Source: Symbiodinium natans (lineage: Eukaryota; Sar; Dinophyceae; Suessiales; Symbiodiniaceae). From it: DNA of 64,000 nucleotides. The notes under the pieces were generated by a model that saw nothing but the letters and a program-made list of their open reading frames with translations, was not told the DNA's origin and made no database searches. The first letter of the stretch is position 1; the number at the start of each line of letters is the position of its first letter. The DNA lies in contig CAJNDS010002002.1 in assembly GCA_905221605.1 (NCBI GenBank), forward strand, positions 250,001 through 314,000, read 5' to 3'. Of the stretch, positions 45,827 through 56,992 are shown piece by piece. The translations under genes were made by a program, and so were the position numbers.

Positions 45827-47320
45827 AGTGCTGTCAAGCGACTTAAGGCAAAATTGCAGTGTTTCGTAGCAGACTGCCATGATTTGCCCCCCCCCCCCTC
45901 TCCCCAACTTCAGGGTCACAAACAAGAACTGCCTACCAAATCCGGTTGCATTGCCACGAACCCGTGGGAGATGCACGCAAACAGGAAAAACCAAGCCGCT
46001 AGTTCTCCTTCAGTGCATGGCGTCACTGGCGAGTTTCTAGAGCAGTCAAATCACTTGACAGATCTTGCAAGTTAGACTCTCACACGCACCCCGCAGAGTA
46101 GGTGTCGCCGCATAGCGACGCTTACCCGCATCTTCAACCAGCTCTCTTCGCTCACATCCATCTGCGCTCACCAGTAGGAGTGGTCCATGTCGAGTCAACG
46201 TCATGCGAGGATCTTCCTCAGATATCGGCTCGGGGATCACAGATCGCGTCCAGTCTATTTGGTCTTTGTCGTCTGAATCATGCGGTCAGGCATACCCTGC
46301 ATGCCCAACATGCACCCCGCTGCCGCTCTGCCCCCTCTGCCAGCCAGGGAAATCCGAGCCTCGACAACCTGGTTTCCGTAAATGCTGGGGCTTCCGTTGC
46401 CAGCAGAGCAAACATCTGTTGACGTATTGAGACATGAGAACCGGTCCGCCCGGTAGAATGAATCGTTGTAAGCAGTAAGCTGGTTCCCATCGCTTCCCCT
46501 TTCTCACGCCTTCTATGTGGGCAGCAAAATTTGGACCCATTGTGGGCAGCCCCAGGCTTGTTTGGGGGTCGGCGTTCTTTGAAACTCCAACTCTGACGTG
46601 TCTGAGATCCTGTGCACAAGCCCGATAAAAGCCGCGAACCCGAATCCTGATATGTGGATCGAAATCCGCTGTACAGAGCGCTCGCGACGCACGACACGGT
46701 TTGCGGAGCTCAGCACGAGCGGAAGGCGGAAATGAGATCACAGACTCCATAAGTCTCATATCGAAGCGGCCACCATTCTAAAGGATGAGAGCCGCACGAG
46801 AGACGCGCGACACGCACAAACACTTGGGAGCGCTTTGCGAGGGCTTCGCGACGCAACCGCAAGTATTTCGACCCTTTGACCATTTTTGAACCCCAACACT
46901 TGAACGCGGAACCCTTGTGCTACATCAGTATGCGTTCGAGAACCATTGATATGTTAGAGACTTGGAAGCCTGGCGAGGAAAACTACGAGCTTGCAGAGCG
47001 CTTGCATACGGAGCCTCTCGGCAGACTTCAGATACACTCAGGTGTCATACAGATGTTATACAGCTATGTACAACACGTTTTCAGTTTTGTAAGTGGGTGT
47101 ACGCTGTGAGCCCGCGCCATCGTTGTGAGACGTTGCGAAGCGTTGTGACACGTGGTGAGATGCGAGGTTGAGCCGAGCAGAGGCAGAGGGCCGGCGCCCA
47201 TCCCGAAAGGGCACCATGCCCATCGTCGCTCGCAGCGCGGAGGAGACGTTTGAATCATGTGACCATGCCACCAGAAAACAACAAGCCCCAAACCGCCTAC
47301 AACCACGGGTACACATGCTG
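45827..47320. other. Intergenic, no gene seen
   Basis: No recognised exon on either strand. It includes a C run at 45889-45898 next to an acceptor-like CTTCAG. Some of this should hold the 5' end of the gene whose exons begin near 47385. Confidence 0.4.
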
Positions 47321-47329
47321 TAATGTACT

Positions 47330-49584
47330 CTGCACTCTTGCAACTTCTAGAATCTTCTTTCTTGCATGGAGCTGCATTCGAAGGCGTTCGGGAAATCTTC
47401 GCTCGCAGGATGTTGCACGAAGAAGAGGGGGAGCGAAACGAGGTCCTGCGATGTGCCAGCTGGCCTTACGGAAATATGCCCTTGTATGCCCTTCTTGTGC
47501 GGCGAAGAGGCGCCAAAAAGAATGGCAAGCGCAAGGCAGATGAAGAGGCGCAACGAGCCGTGTGTCGTACTGTCTCCCTCTCTTCCCCCCTCTCTTCCCC
47601 CCTCTCTTCCCCCCTCTCTCGCTTCTCCCGCTGTCCAGGATGCGAACAGCAGCCCGTTGAAGGTGCGCAAGGCCGTGTGAAGTTCGTGACGAATGGAGGG
47701 GGCTGTCAGTAAGCGCGCCGCTGAGCGGCAAGCGTGCCCTGTGTTAAGGCAATGGGCCTCAAGCATCAGCAGAAGCAGGAGGCGTTCCCGCAGAGTTCCG
47801 CTGAGTTCCCCTCTGTCCCTCCCGCGCTTTTCGGACTCTTCGTGAGGTGGCCAGGGGTGAGCTCACACTCCGTGCCGGCGAGTGGCCCGGGACCCCAGAG
47901 AGCTTTGTTGGAGCTCTTGTCAAGCCGGAGTCTCTTGGCAAGAAGTCTTTGCAGTTCCTTTTTGTGGCACAGGAGAAGGGTTCGCAGTTAGGCCCAGGCT
48001 TCGGTCCCCCTTTTTTCTGCCCCCCACCCCAATTCCCCCCAATTCCCAATTCCGGATGTGAAAAAGTTGGTGAGTATATGCTCAGAGTGCTTAAAGAGAT
48101 GCCTTTGCTGCTCGATTAAAGGCGCGTCCAGGGGGCGCGGCTGGGCAGCGGCTCGGTGGTTCCACTCGACGCGGCGCAGCTCAAAGAGGCTCTGGGAGAA
48201 GAAATATGAAGAAATGCTCAGAGAAATGCCAGTCTCAATAGGTTTCCCAACAAAAAATATGCAACGAAAGGCTGTGAGAAGGGGGTGTTTTATGGTGTTT
48301 TGCTGCTTAGTTGAGTGGCAGTTCCCCAGAGCAGGGCATCTGTCCGGATGCTGTGATCCTCGTGCTGGTCTACGTGGATGAGGAGGTGCGGGAGAAGAAG
48401 AGGAGGCGCAACCCCACAACACACAGAGAGAATTCGGAGATTTCGGCAGGTTCTGTACGGTTCTGTAAGTTTTTGTTTGTGTTTTGTTGCAGATGAGTAT
48501 CGTAGGTCGCGGGGTCTTTGCGTGACGGTGTGAGGCGCATCGTGGAGGATTGGGGCTTGGACGAGACCTGGACGGTGACCGTCCGCTACCGGCTCTCTGG
48601 AGACCAGGCCTCCAAGAGCAGAACTGAAGCAATCGGCCATGAGATCGTGCTTTTGACAAGTGGTGTTCCAGGTCACAGCCAAGAGCCCCGACGGCAAGGC
48701 CTGGACAAAGCAGCCTCGACTCGTTCTAGGAGAGGGGAAGCTCTGAAGAGAAGTTTGAGAGTTCAACTGCGCCCCCCTTGCATCAACCGCATCAATTGCA
48801 TCCTCTCGCGTCCCTGCGGGGGCGGCCTCTTTGCGAGGTTTACCTCAGCAAGCATGAGCTTGCTTGCGCCAGGGAACGGCAGGCTCAGCTCATTTGCACG
48901 ACTTTGCTCACATTTGCCCTCTGACCGGCTGTTGTTCAAAACGAATTTGTGAGTTCTGGGAGGTGCTTCAAAAGCCCGCAGCCTGAAAATAGTCCAAAGA
49001 GTCTACAAAGAGTCCAAAGAGAAGGGTCTCAACAAAAATGACGGATCTTGCCGCCTGAGACGTCTCGGTGATGAGGCTGTCGCAGCAAGCTGCAGCACGG
49101 GTCAAGGAGCACACCGACCAAGTTGGACAGCAGTCTTGCATCCGTGTAAATCGATGTTCAGTGACTCTCCGATCTCTTCGTGAACTGCAGGACATCGAAG
49201 CTTTGCTTGCCGGCCACGCCAAGGCCATGGCCACATTCCACGAAAAGGTTTACATGAGTTCTGAGTCAAGTTGTGCTGGAAAACACAAGAACGTGTCGAG
49301 CACTCAGTGCTAGGAGGTGCATTTGGACCGCTCTTTCAATATTTGCGATGTGTATGCCGGCCAGGGGCAGAACCTTTGGGAGCTGGAAGTCAAGGACCGC
49401 GCATCAAGGATCAAGGCGGCAGGATGCGGCAGGGCTGCGAGTCTAACGCTCTGTGAAAGAAGACGTCGAGAAGGCAACGGAAATTCTTCGCGTTTCTCTC
49501 AAAGCTTTCAAAGAGTTCTCAAAGCTTTCAGCAAGCATTAATCTCGCTCGCTCGCTCGCTCGCGCTCTCTCTCTCTCTCTTTTT

Positions 49585-49621
<37 letters not shown>

Positions 49622-49695
49622 CTCTTAGCGAGGACCTGCCGCGACTCCAGGGACTCTACGTTCCGGATGGGCAGCCCGCGCCTTTGGAGTCGTAG
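47330..49695 (+). CDS. Unidentified multi-exon protein with a CxxC pair
   Basis: Exon candidates are about 47385-47440 (GVREIFARRMLHEEEGERNE), about 47456-47530 (CQLALRKYALVCPSCAAKRR), about 47645-47700 (EQQPVEGAQGRVKFVTN), about 47843-47985 (ARGELTLRAGEWPGTPESFV, VKPESLGKKSLQFLFVAQE), about 48538-48605 (VEDWGLDETWTVTVRYRLSG), 48671-about 48712 (VTAKSPDGKAWTKQ), 49192-49248 (DIEALLAGHAKAMATFHEK), about 49315-49400 (RSFNICDVYAGQGQNLWELE) and a last exon to TAG 49693-49695 (EDLPRLQGLYVPDGQPAPLE). CPSC could be half of a metal site but no partner pair is seen. A CT/GCTC microsatellite (49545-49625) precedes the last exon. Family unknown; it may be more than one gene. Confidence 0.45.
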
Positions 49696-49906
49696 CTGTC
49701 TTTGTAGATTTGAGGAGACAAACAAGTGTGAACAGTGAGAGAGGAGAGAGCCTTTTTCGTAAAGAGACATTCCAAGGTCGTTTGCAAAGGCTCGAGATGC
49801 TGACGCCTTCACATGATGTTTTTTTTGTTCACTTGCAGCTGGAGCCTGCAATGGCAGGTGTCATGCCTCGGCATCGCGGACCAGGTGAAGGTCACCTGGG
49901 TACTGG

Positions 49907-49962
49907 TGCTTGCAGTGCTTGCAGTGCTTGCAGTGCTTGCAGTGCTTGCAGTGCTTGCTGGT
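49907..49962. repeat. TGCAGTGCT nonamer repeat
   Basis: About six perfect tandem copies of a 9-bp unit. It is open in all three plus frames by composition. Confidence 0.9.
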
Positions 49963-50194
49963 CTTTGTTGCTGCTCGGGTCACGATCTGCAAGGTGTCCT
50001 ACTCGACAAGTGAGATGTGCTGGCAGTGCCAGCCTGAGCAGCGAAACTCGGGTCAAAGGGTTATCGTAGTTGCCATGTGGCCTAGGCGGCCGGAGTCTCA
50101 CACAAGCATGAGAGGTTCATTGACGCAGCCGGGAACGTTCTGGCCAGTGCCACCATAGCAAGTGGCGCTGACTCAACGAGGCTGTGCTGTGCTG

Positions 50195-50273
50195 CCGTTC
50201 ACCGTTCACCGTTCACCGTTCACCGTTCACCGTTCACCGTTCACCGTTCACCGTTCACCGTTCACCGTTCACC
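50195..50273. repeat. CCGTTCA heptamer repeat, about 11 copies
   Basis: A perfect 7-bp tandem array. Because 7 is not a multiple of 3, all three frames repeat the same 7-residue word (RSPFTVH). It sits upstream of a possible exon at about 50291-50370 (FEWQQLQLAVANSDAQGQVV). Confidence 0.92.
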
Positions 50274-52875
50274 TCTGCGCTTTCCGCCTGCCCAGTCCGT
50301 TCGAGTGGCAGCAGCTGCAGCTGGCTGTGGCAAACAGTGATGCACAGGGCCAAGTGGTTTCGGAAATGTTTCAGTGCCATTTGTGACATTTTCAGAATCA
50401 GAAGAGGTGTGGTCAGTTGACAGGAACAGCCGGGCAAGCACAACGTGGATGCTGTTGGCACGCCCGGCTCGCTTTCTAAATTCAATACATTTCAGTGCTC
50501 AATGCATGAAAAACACGCTCATGTTGCTGCAACAGGAACCTTGATCACAAAGGAGGCGCTTCCTGGCAAGGGGCTCAAGTGGACAAAAAGGTCGAGGGCA
50601 CTCCAGGTGGCACTCCAGCCCACGACGAGTATCTGTCAAGAGGCCGCCTGATCCACCACCTTGGCCAAGCATTCGGCCCTCTTTGCCGATTCTGTGAGAC
50701 TGGAAGGTGCACCGGGCTCTTGTGCCATGCCAAATGCCACCATAGCCGTGGCTTACACCATCTCCCATCTGTAAAGGTCCGACCGCATACGGTCTACCTG
50801 CTCTCGGACTCGCGAAGACTCTCAACCATGTAGGACGCGGCGATTTAGCCGTGCAGCGGTTTGTTTGGGCGTGTTCACAAGCAACATCAGCCCCTTGCTT
50901 GAGAGCTTTGTTGCGTCAGGACTCGCGCGGCAGCGTGCTCAGACTGCTCAGACTTCAAGTCTCCTGCCGGATCAGCAGCTTGAAGAGAGCCGAGGAGAAA
51001 GCCCGCTCGGACCGCGATGCGGTCCGCTCGGAGCGCGACGCGCTGTTCGAGTCCAGGTGAGCAGCGACTCATCTTGCATCTCACGGCGGCGCTTTTGGGC
51101 TCCGCTACGCCGCTACACGCATGCGTGTGGCTCACTGCTGACTGCGCCAATAGGCTGCTCGAGCTCCAGCAGCGCCGCGCCAATGCTCCACGCATGCTGG
51201 GCGACATGGTGTCCTGCATGTCGGATGCTTGGATGCTTGGGAGCAGGAGCGTGCTAGTAGCGTGCTCCCGTGCTCCCGTGCTCGCGTGCTCCCATGGAAG
51301 AACTGAAATCAACTGAGGCTTGAGAAGCTGCAAAGCTTCCAGTGCTCGGATGGCCTTCCAGATGTGCTGACGAAGAAGAAGGCCGACCCGTCGGCCGAAG
51401 CCGATCAGTCGAATCAAGCAATGTTTTGCCACATCCCCAGCAATCCACAGAGTTCCCTCAAGGCAAGTCGCGGGAAACACTGGATCTTGTTTTGCTGGCA
51501 TGTCTACTTCATATGTGTCATACGTACGGCAATCAAGCACCAATCGAACACCAAGAGAGGTTTAGGGCAAGAAACGCCAAGAGAGTTTTTGGGGCAAGAG
51601 TCGGAGGAGGCGACGGGCGAAGACGCATCCAAAGATCCATGTTTTCAAATGCGCATGTCCAAACCGTCTGCTGGCATGGTGAACGTCCCGAGCGCCTTGA
51701 GTTCAAAACGGAAGCCGAAGATTGAACATGGAAGACTCGTTTTGGGGCCATGCTCAAGACGAATATCGAAGATTGGAGATGGATCCCGGAAGAGATTTGG
51801 GCCGCACTCAAGACGAAAATCGAAGATTGAGGATTATCGGAAGACTTTTTGGGCCATGCTCAGGAAGAAGATTGAAGATTGGAGATTGAAGATTGAGGAG
51901 TCCAAGCAAATTCTTGGGCTACGCCTTCAATTTCTGTCTGTCTTCAGCGTCTTGAAGCTCATGAGCAAGTTTTTGTGGTCTGGCAACATAGCAATCAACA
52001 GCGCATGGAACTCCTTGGTTCCAGAAGCCTTGCCACTCCTGCGATCTGGAATTTGAAAATGAAGGACAGCTACTGGGAGACGCTTGCGCGCGAATACGGA
52101 GTAAGCGATGTAGCATTCCCGTTGCAGATGCTCCTCCCCCCTCCTCGCCCCCACGCCACGACTCCTCTCATTGTCAACGTGCTCCCTTGAAGGAGATGCT
52201 TTACATGTAGGTTCATATCAGCTTCGTAATATCAGCACCTTCTCGTCTATGTGCAGGTCCCTCCGAAACCCATCGCGGATGCCTCTGTGCATCTGAGACG
52301 GTTCGGATATGCTCACATTCAGCCTGGCACTTTGTACCAAGGCCCCTTAAGGCCTCAAGGTGTACCATACAGAATTCTTATGCTTTTGAAGCACAGTATT
52401 GTTGGGTTCTCTCAAGGAAAAGAATGAAAATCGAAAGCTGTTATCTTTCTGCAAATTCTGCAAAAAGGCCGACCACCGGGGGTGCAAATGCCCCCTCATA
52501 CATCTTGCTTTGATGTGATCCCCGGCCAGTGACCTCTTTACAAGTATTGCTATTATTGAACGTACTTAACCCTTCGCCCCAGTACAAAGGCTTCTCTGAA
52601 AAAACCCGACCACTAAATGGCCGAGAAAATCTCCCTTTCAAGGCCTGCCTACAAAAAACGGTCGCTTGGGATGGAAATGGCATCAGGACCTGGGCATCAG
52701 TGTGAAAACATGTTCTTGCATAGTTCAATGTTTGAGATCTGATTTTGCATAGGGAGTGAGCAGTTTTAGAGCCTTCATAGGCATTTCGGGCGTCAAGGGT
52801 GGCGAAACGGTCATACCCAGCTCTGATATAAAGGTGTCATGTTACAGCACCCCATAGCAGCCCACGCCATTGCAG

Positions 52876-54980
52876 CGTGCGAAGGTGCTCCGGATCGGGA
52901 CCATGTGCTCTGGAACCGATGCGCCGGTGCTGGTGGCAAGGCGCAAACTCTTGCAAAGAAGCAGAGTGCTCCTGTTCTGCGAGCGTTCTCCTCTTGAGTC
53001 TGTGGAAGTCTCCTTTCCTCTTGCCGGAAGTTCTCGCTCTTCTTCTTTTGACTTGTAGAGGGCTCTGGAGCGCGCTCTCCGCCCTTGCGGATCGCAGCTG
53101 GGCTTCCAGCATGCCCGGCACCCAATGTGAGGGGAGCGGTGACACTGCTTCTCCCGTCTCTGTGCCTTTTTGGGATCCGTTGGGCCGTTGGGCTTTTTGG
53201 GATGGCAGGGAAGGGAGGGGGGGGGGGCGGGCAAGCGGGGAAGATCTGAAACCACATTACGAGCAGACGGCAATCAACCAAGGATTTCCGTTCATGCAGG
53301 CAGCAGGTCTGATTACTGCGCACAGAGGTCTCACAGTTAATGGTTGCTTAAGGCGCTTTGTGGTGAAAGAAGCACAGAACTAGAAATAGGGAGGAGGCAA
53401 GAGGAGATGCATGGGAAGACATGAAAAGAGATTAATCCCGGCATCGCTCGGCGTCGCTCGGTCGTCGCTCGTCGTTCGGTCGTCGCTCGGCGCTCGGCGT
53501 CGCTCAGTGAGCATGGCGAACACACGAGAAGCCGAATTCCCAAAGCAGTTGCACTTGACGCCGTTCGACCACAGCCCGGCCTTAAGCTCGAAGGCACAAA
53601 TACAGTCAGAGAGAGAGAGAGAAAGCGCGCAGAAAGGTTTTGTTTGCTCTGCATCTGTGGTTCGCTCGTACCTGTGGTTCCTGAGGCCTTTTCTGTGGAG
53701 TTCGACAGCAAGAAGCAGGTCTTTTGCCCAAGTGCAAGTAGTCTGAGTTTGAGTGGTCACGCGCTGAAGCATCGAGAAGAGGAGTTTCTGAAAGCCAACT
53801 TCCCGGAGTGTCCACTGCTCTTCAAAGACTGCGTGTGGCCTCGGCATGTCTTGGATGCCTGATGTTCAGACACAAGCTCAGACGAATTGTATAGGCAGAT
53901 GGGCCGAAAGCGAGCTTGGGACGTCCTTGGCCCAGCTCTAGAGCACTGGCAACATGCAGGACCACTTTTGAAGGCTTCTCGAACATTGAGAACATTTACT
54001 CTCTCGCTCAGTCTCTCTCTCTCTCTCTCTGTCTCTCTCGCCCTCTCTCCCTCTCTCTCGTGCTCGCCGTTGGGTATTCACGGGCATGCAGACTCGGGGG
54101 GACAGCACATCAGGTGCTGTCCAGCAAGCCGCAGCCCATCCCAAACGTGGACATCCTGGTTGCTGGCTTCAGCTGCAAGGCCAGTGCCTGGTGGGCCGAA
54201 ATCCAGCGAAGCATAGCGAGTCTTTTTGCTCTGGGAATGGCTTCGCCTATCTTCGCGTCTTGCGTTTGCGGAGAGGACTTGTCGTATATGAACTCCTACA
54301 GGAAGGCGCTCGGGCCTCAAAAATGCTGATCAGGTCATTCACATGGTGGACTTGCTCCTCGCAGCTTACTGAGGTTGCACGAAATGGGCCAGTCCGGGTC
54401 AACTTTGCGTGGGGTTCTGGACTACGCGCAGACCACAGCTACTTCGTGGAAGCACTGTGCAGGAGGTGGAGCTTGCAGTCAGAGCCTGTCAGGCAGAGAG
54501 ACACCGACCCCGACTCATTCTGTTGGAGATTCTCTGATGCAGCTGAGCATGTCTCCATGTAGTCGGTGCGCAATCCTTGCCAGTAAACGGCAAAGCACAA
54601 AAACTGGCTGCGCAAGGAACGTGTGGGCCATCGCAAGAGCCAACAGCGTTGGCTTCAAGCAGGCGCCTCCCTCTCTCTCTCTCTCGCTCATTTTCCTCTT
54701 TCTTCTTGGGCTGTGGTTTTGTTGAGTCCCTTGTGTTTACTTCTGCTTTTCCTGTCGCTGGCAGGTAGATTTGGTCATGGAGGGCCTGAAGGCCCACATG
54801 TGCAATGTGCACAGAAGTGTGCGCAAATGTGTATCACATCCGTGACACCTCCGTCGAACGTATTGGCACATCTGAAGGAACGTGGCTATGCAGCTGGATA
54901 CCGCCTCCTGAACAGTAGCACGGCTACAAACACTTGCACCACAACCCTGCCTCAAACTCGCAAGCCGAGGCTGCGACTAC
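52876..54980 (+). CDS. Cytosine-5 DNA methyltransferase (C5-MTase), at least nine exons
   Basis: Transfers a methyl group from S-adenosylmethionine to cytosine C5 in DNA, in the nucleus. Exons are 52876-52928, 53061-53112, 53686-53718, 53782-53832, 53899-53922, 54114-54179, 54276-54307, 54374-54427 and about 54860-54980. They give motif I, the SAM site (VLRIGTMCSGTDAPV), motif II region (GFQHAFSVEFDSKKQ), EFLKANFPECPLLFKD, MGRKRAWDVLSSKPQPIPNV, motif IV (VDILVAGFSCKDLSYMNSYR, with the catalytic Cys in FSCK replacing the usual PPCQ), EMGQSGSTLRGVLDY, then HLKERGYAAGYRLL and LPQTRK (motif VIII region). Donors are GC and GT, and the phases agree through 54427. The ENV motif (VI) and the target-recognition part were not found, so there may be missing exons or damage after 54427. 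The AGFSCK form resembles dinoflagellate MTases, some of which are carried by retrotransposons; this copy has introns. Confidence 0.85.
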
Positions 54981-56190
54981 TTTGTTCCTCAAATTCGGCA
55001 CAGGATTCCGATGCTGAGAGCGAAGCCACACTGTATGGAGTGAGGCATGACATGATTGTACATCCGTGTGCACCTCAGCTTCTCCAGGATTTGGATGTGG
55101 GCCATCCGATTGTCAGAAAAGGCTCCGCAGACCGCGGAGGAAGCCGAAAGCCTTCGCCAAAGTGCTGAAGAGATCAGCCAGATGGTGGGGCCCCCCGTGT
55201 GCCCCTCTGCGCGATGCTTTCTGTCACATGGCTCGCTGCGCAGGTGGAGCCAAAGTTTAATGAGATCCTCGTCGCCTTAGAAGAGCCCTGCGCGCTCCAC
55301 TTTGAGGCGAAGTTCTCGCAACAGAAAGCCAGAGAGAAGCAACAATCAATTCAGACTAGTCCGGGACTGTAGTGCTCATTGTCCTGTCTTGTGTTGATAG
55401 AGGATTACATGCTTGACGACGACCATCCAGCAGCGCTGCTCCCAAGAACGCCACTACACACTTTCTGCTCAGGTCTTCGTTGGGAGCCTTGAACCAGTGC
55501 TTTGATCTGCTTCGGGACGTTGCACAAGTTGAGGTCCGGGCGCACTTCCAGCTCATGAAGGCCAAGGAGCGAAAGACCGCGCTGCCCTTGGGGCCTTCGC
55601 CCTTCGCGGGCGCCGTGGAGGTGTTTTTTCATGCTCACCGTGTGCGTTTAGCCTTTCAGGTGTTGAAGAAGAAGACCGGAGCAAAGCAAGACTGGATTCA
55701 AAAGTACGACAACCACCGAGCGGGGCAGCTCGACCAGAATGGCTGCATACGTGAGAAGTGCCCAACGTGACGTGACCTGGTTCTTGCAGGACCCCCTGTC
55801 CCAACCCCGTACAGACGTGGTTCTAACGGTTCTAACGGCGCCCTCAGCGCGATGCGCCAGGCACGACTACCAGTACGACCGGCCCTACACGGCGGTTCGG
55901 GATGCCGACTTCCTCCAGGTGCCCGGACAGAAATGAAGAGAGAAGGTCAAGCCTTACAAGCTGCATATGACAGAACTCAAAGAGCGAGACAACTTGAGGA
56001 GAGAGACCGGGAGACCTCAAGAGAGGGAAGAGAGAACATGAACTCTGAAATGCGGGCGGGGCACCGGCTCAGGTCTTGAACGAGCGCGAGAAGGAGCTCC
56101 TGAACCTGAAGTGCCGGTACCTCCCAACGACCTTCTCGAAGCCGATGTGTCATCAGCGTGGTGCGGGGTATATGGCATTTTATATGTGTA
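54981..56190 (+). other. Unassigned exon-like pieces downstream of the methyltransferase
   Basis: Pieces after acceptor-like AG sites are about 55090-55122 (DLDVGHPIVRK), about 55125-55190 (QTAEEAESLRQSAEEISQMV), about 55532-55655 (VRAHFQLMKAKERKTALPLG), about 55660-55740 (TGAKQDWIQKYDNHRAGQLD), about 55862-55919 (HDYQYDRPYTAVRDADFLQ) and about 56078-56130 (NEREKELLNLKCRYLPTTF). They could be C-terminal exons of the methyltransferase or another gene. None matches a C5-MTase motif that I know. These are the last plus-strand coding signals in the window. Confidence 0.35.
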
Positions 56191-56195
56191 TTTAT

Positions 56196-56642
56196 TTCAA
56201 CCAGCAACCAACGACCATCGACCAACAGCCCACGAACACAAACCAACGACTAACCGACCAACGAACCAACGAAACCCACGAACCAACTAACCAACGAACA
56301 ACGAACAACGGCCAACGGCCGACTACCGACGACGAATGACCACCGACGACCGACGAATGACCAACGACGATGCCAACGACGCCCACAACGCCCACAACGA
56401 CCCAAACCCCACACCGCCCACAGCGCCCACAACAAAACAAAACAACAACAAACCAACAACAAACCAACAAACCAGCGACCAGCAAGGCCAACAACCAACG
56501 ACCAACAACAACCAACGACCAACAGCGCCAACAACCAACAACCCACAAGGCACAACGCCAACAACCCACAACCCGCAACCGGCAACCCATACCCCACATT
56601 CACGGCGCCAGCACCAGCACCGGCACCACCACCAGCAACCAC
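56196..56642. repeat. CCAACGACC / CCAACAAC low-complexity block
   Basis: About 450 bp made of degenerate CCAACGA, CCAACAAC and CGACGACC words, nearly free of T on the plus strand. It lies between the last plus-strand exons and the first minus-strand exon, at the convergent strand switch. Confidence 0.88.
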
Positions 56643-56992
56643 TAAGCTGTTTAACCTTTTAAATTTGTCAACCTTTTCGCCCTTTCACAGTGATTGAACT
56701 TTTGTCATAAGGGCCCATAGCCATTCTACAAGGATGGCCCTTCTGCTTTGATTTGGGGTTCTGCTTCAACTTGTTTGGGCTTTGAATGTTCATGTGCGTA
56801 CCTGTTCCTTTTTGCGACTGCTTCTCAGTCTCTTTGCTGCAGAACATGTCTTTTCATGAACCACACACAGGCCAGGACTGCTTTGAAACATAGAAGCAAG
56901 ACCTCTATGGGAAGAGTTCGATATTTGTTAGAGGGTTGACATCATCCTGATTCTGCTGTGGCTTGAAACCCAGCTCCGAGCCACTGCACTCA

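Larger units (their letters stand above)
49700..52875 (+). other. Scattered exon-like fragments, no gene model
   Basis: Coding-like plus-strand pieces are about 50291-50385 (FEWQQLQLAVANSDAQGQVV), about 50600-50720 (DEYLSRGRLIHHLGQAFGPL), about 50974-51055 (ISSLKRAEEKARSDRDAVRS, a coiled coil) and about 51362-51420 (DVLTKKKADPSAEADQSNQ). At 51725-51905 a roughly 50-bp unit with ATTGAAGATTGGAGAT and GGGCCATGCTCAAGACGAA is present about three times. 52200-52800 shows nothing I can support on either strand. The pieces may belong to one gene ending before the methyltransferase. Confidence 0.35.
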
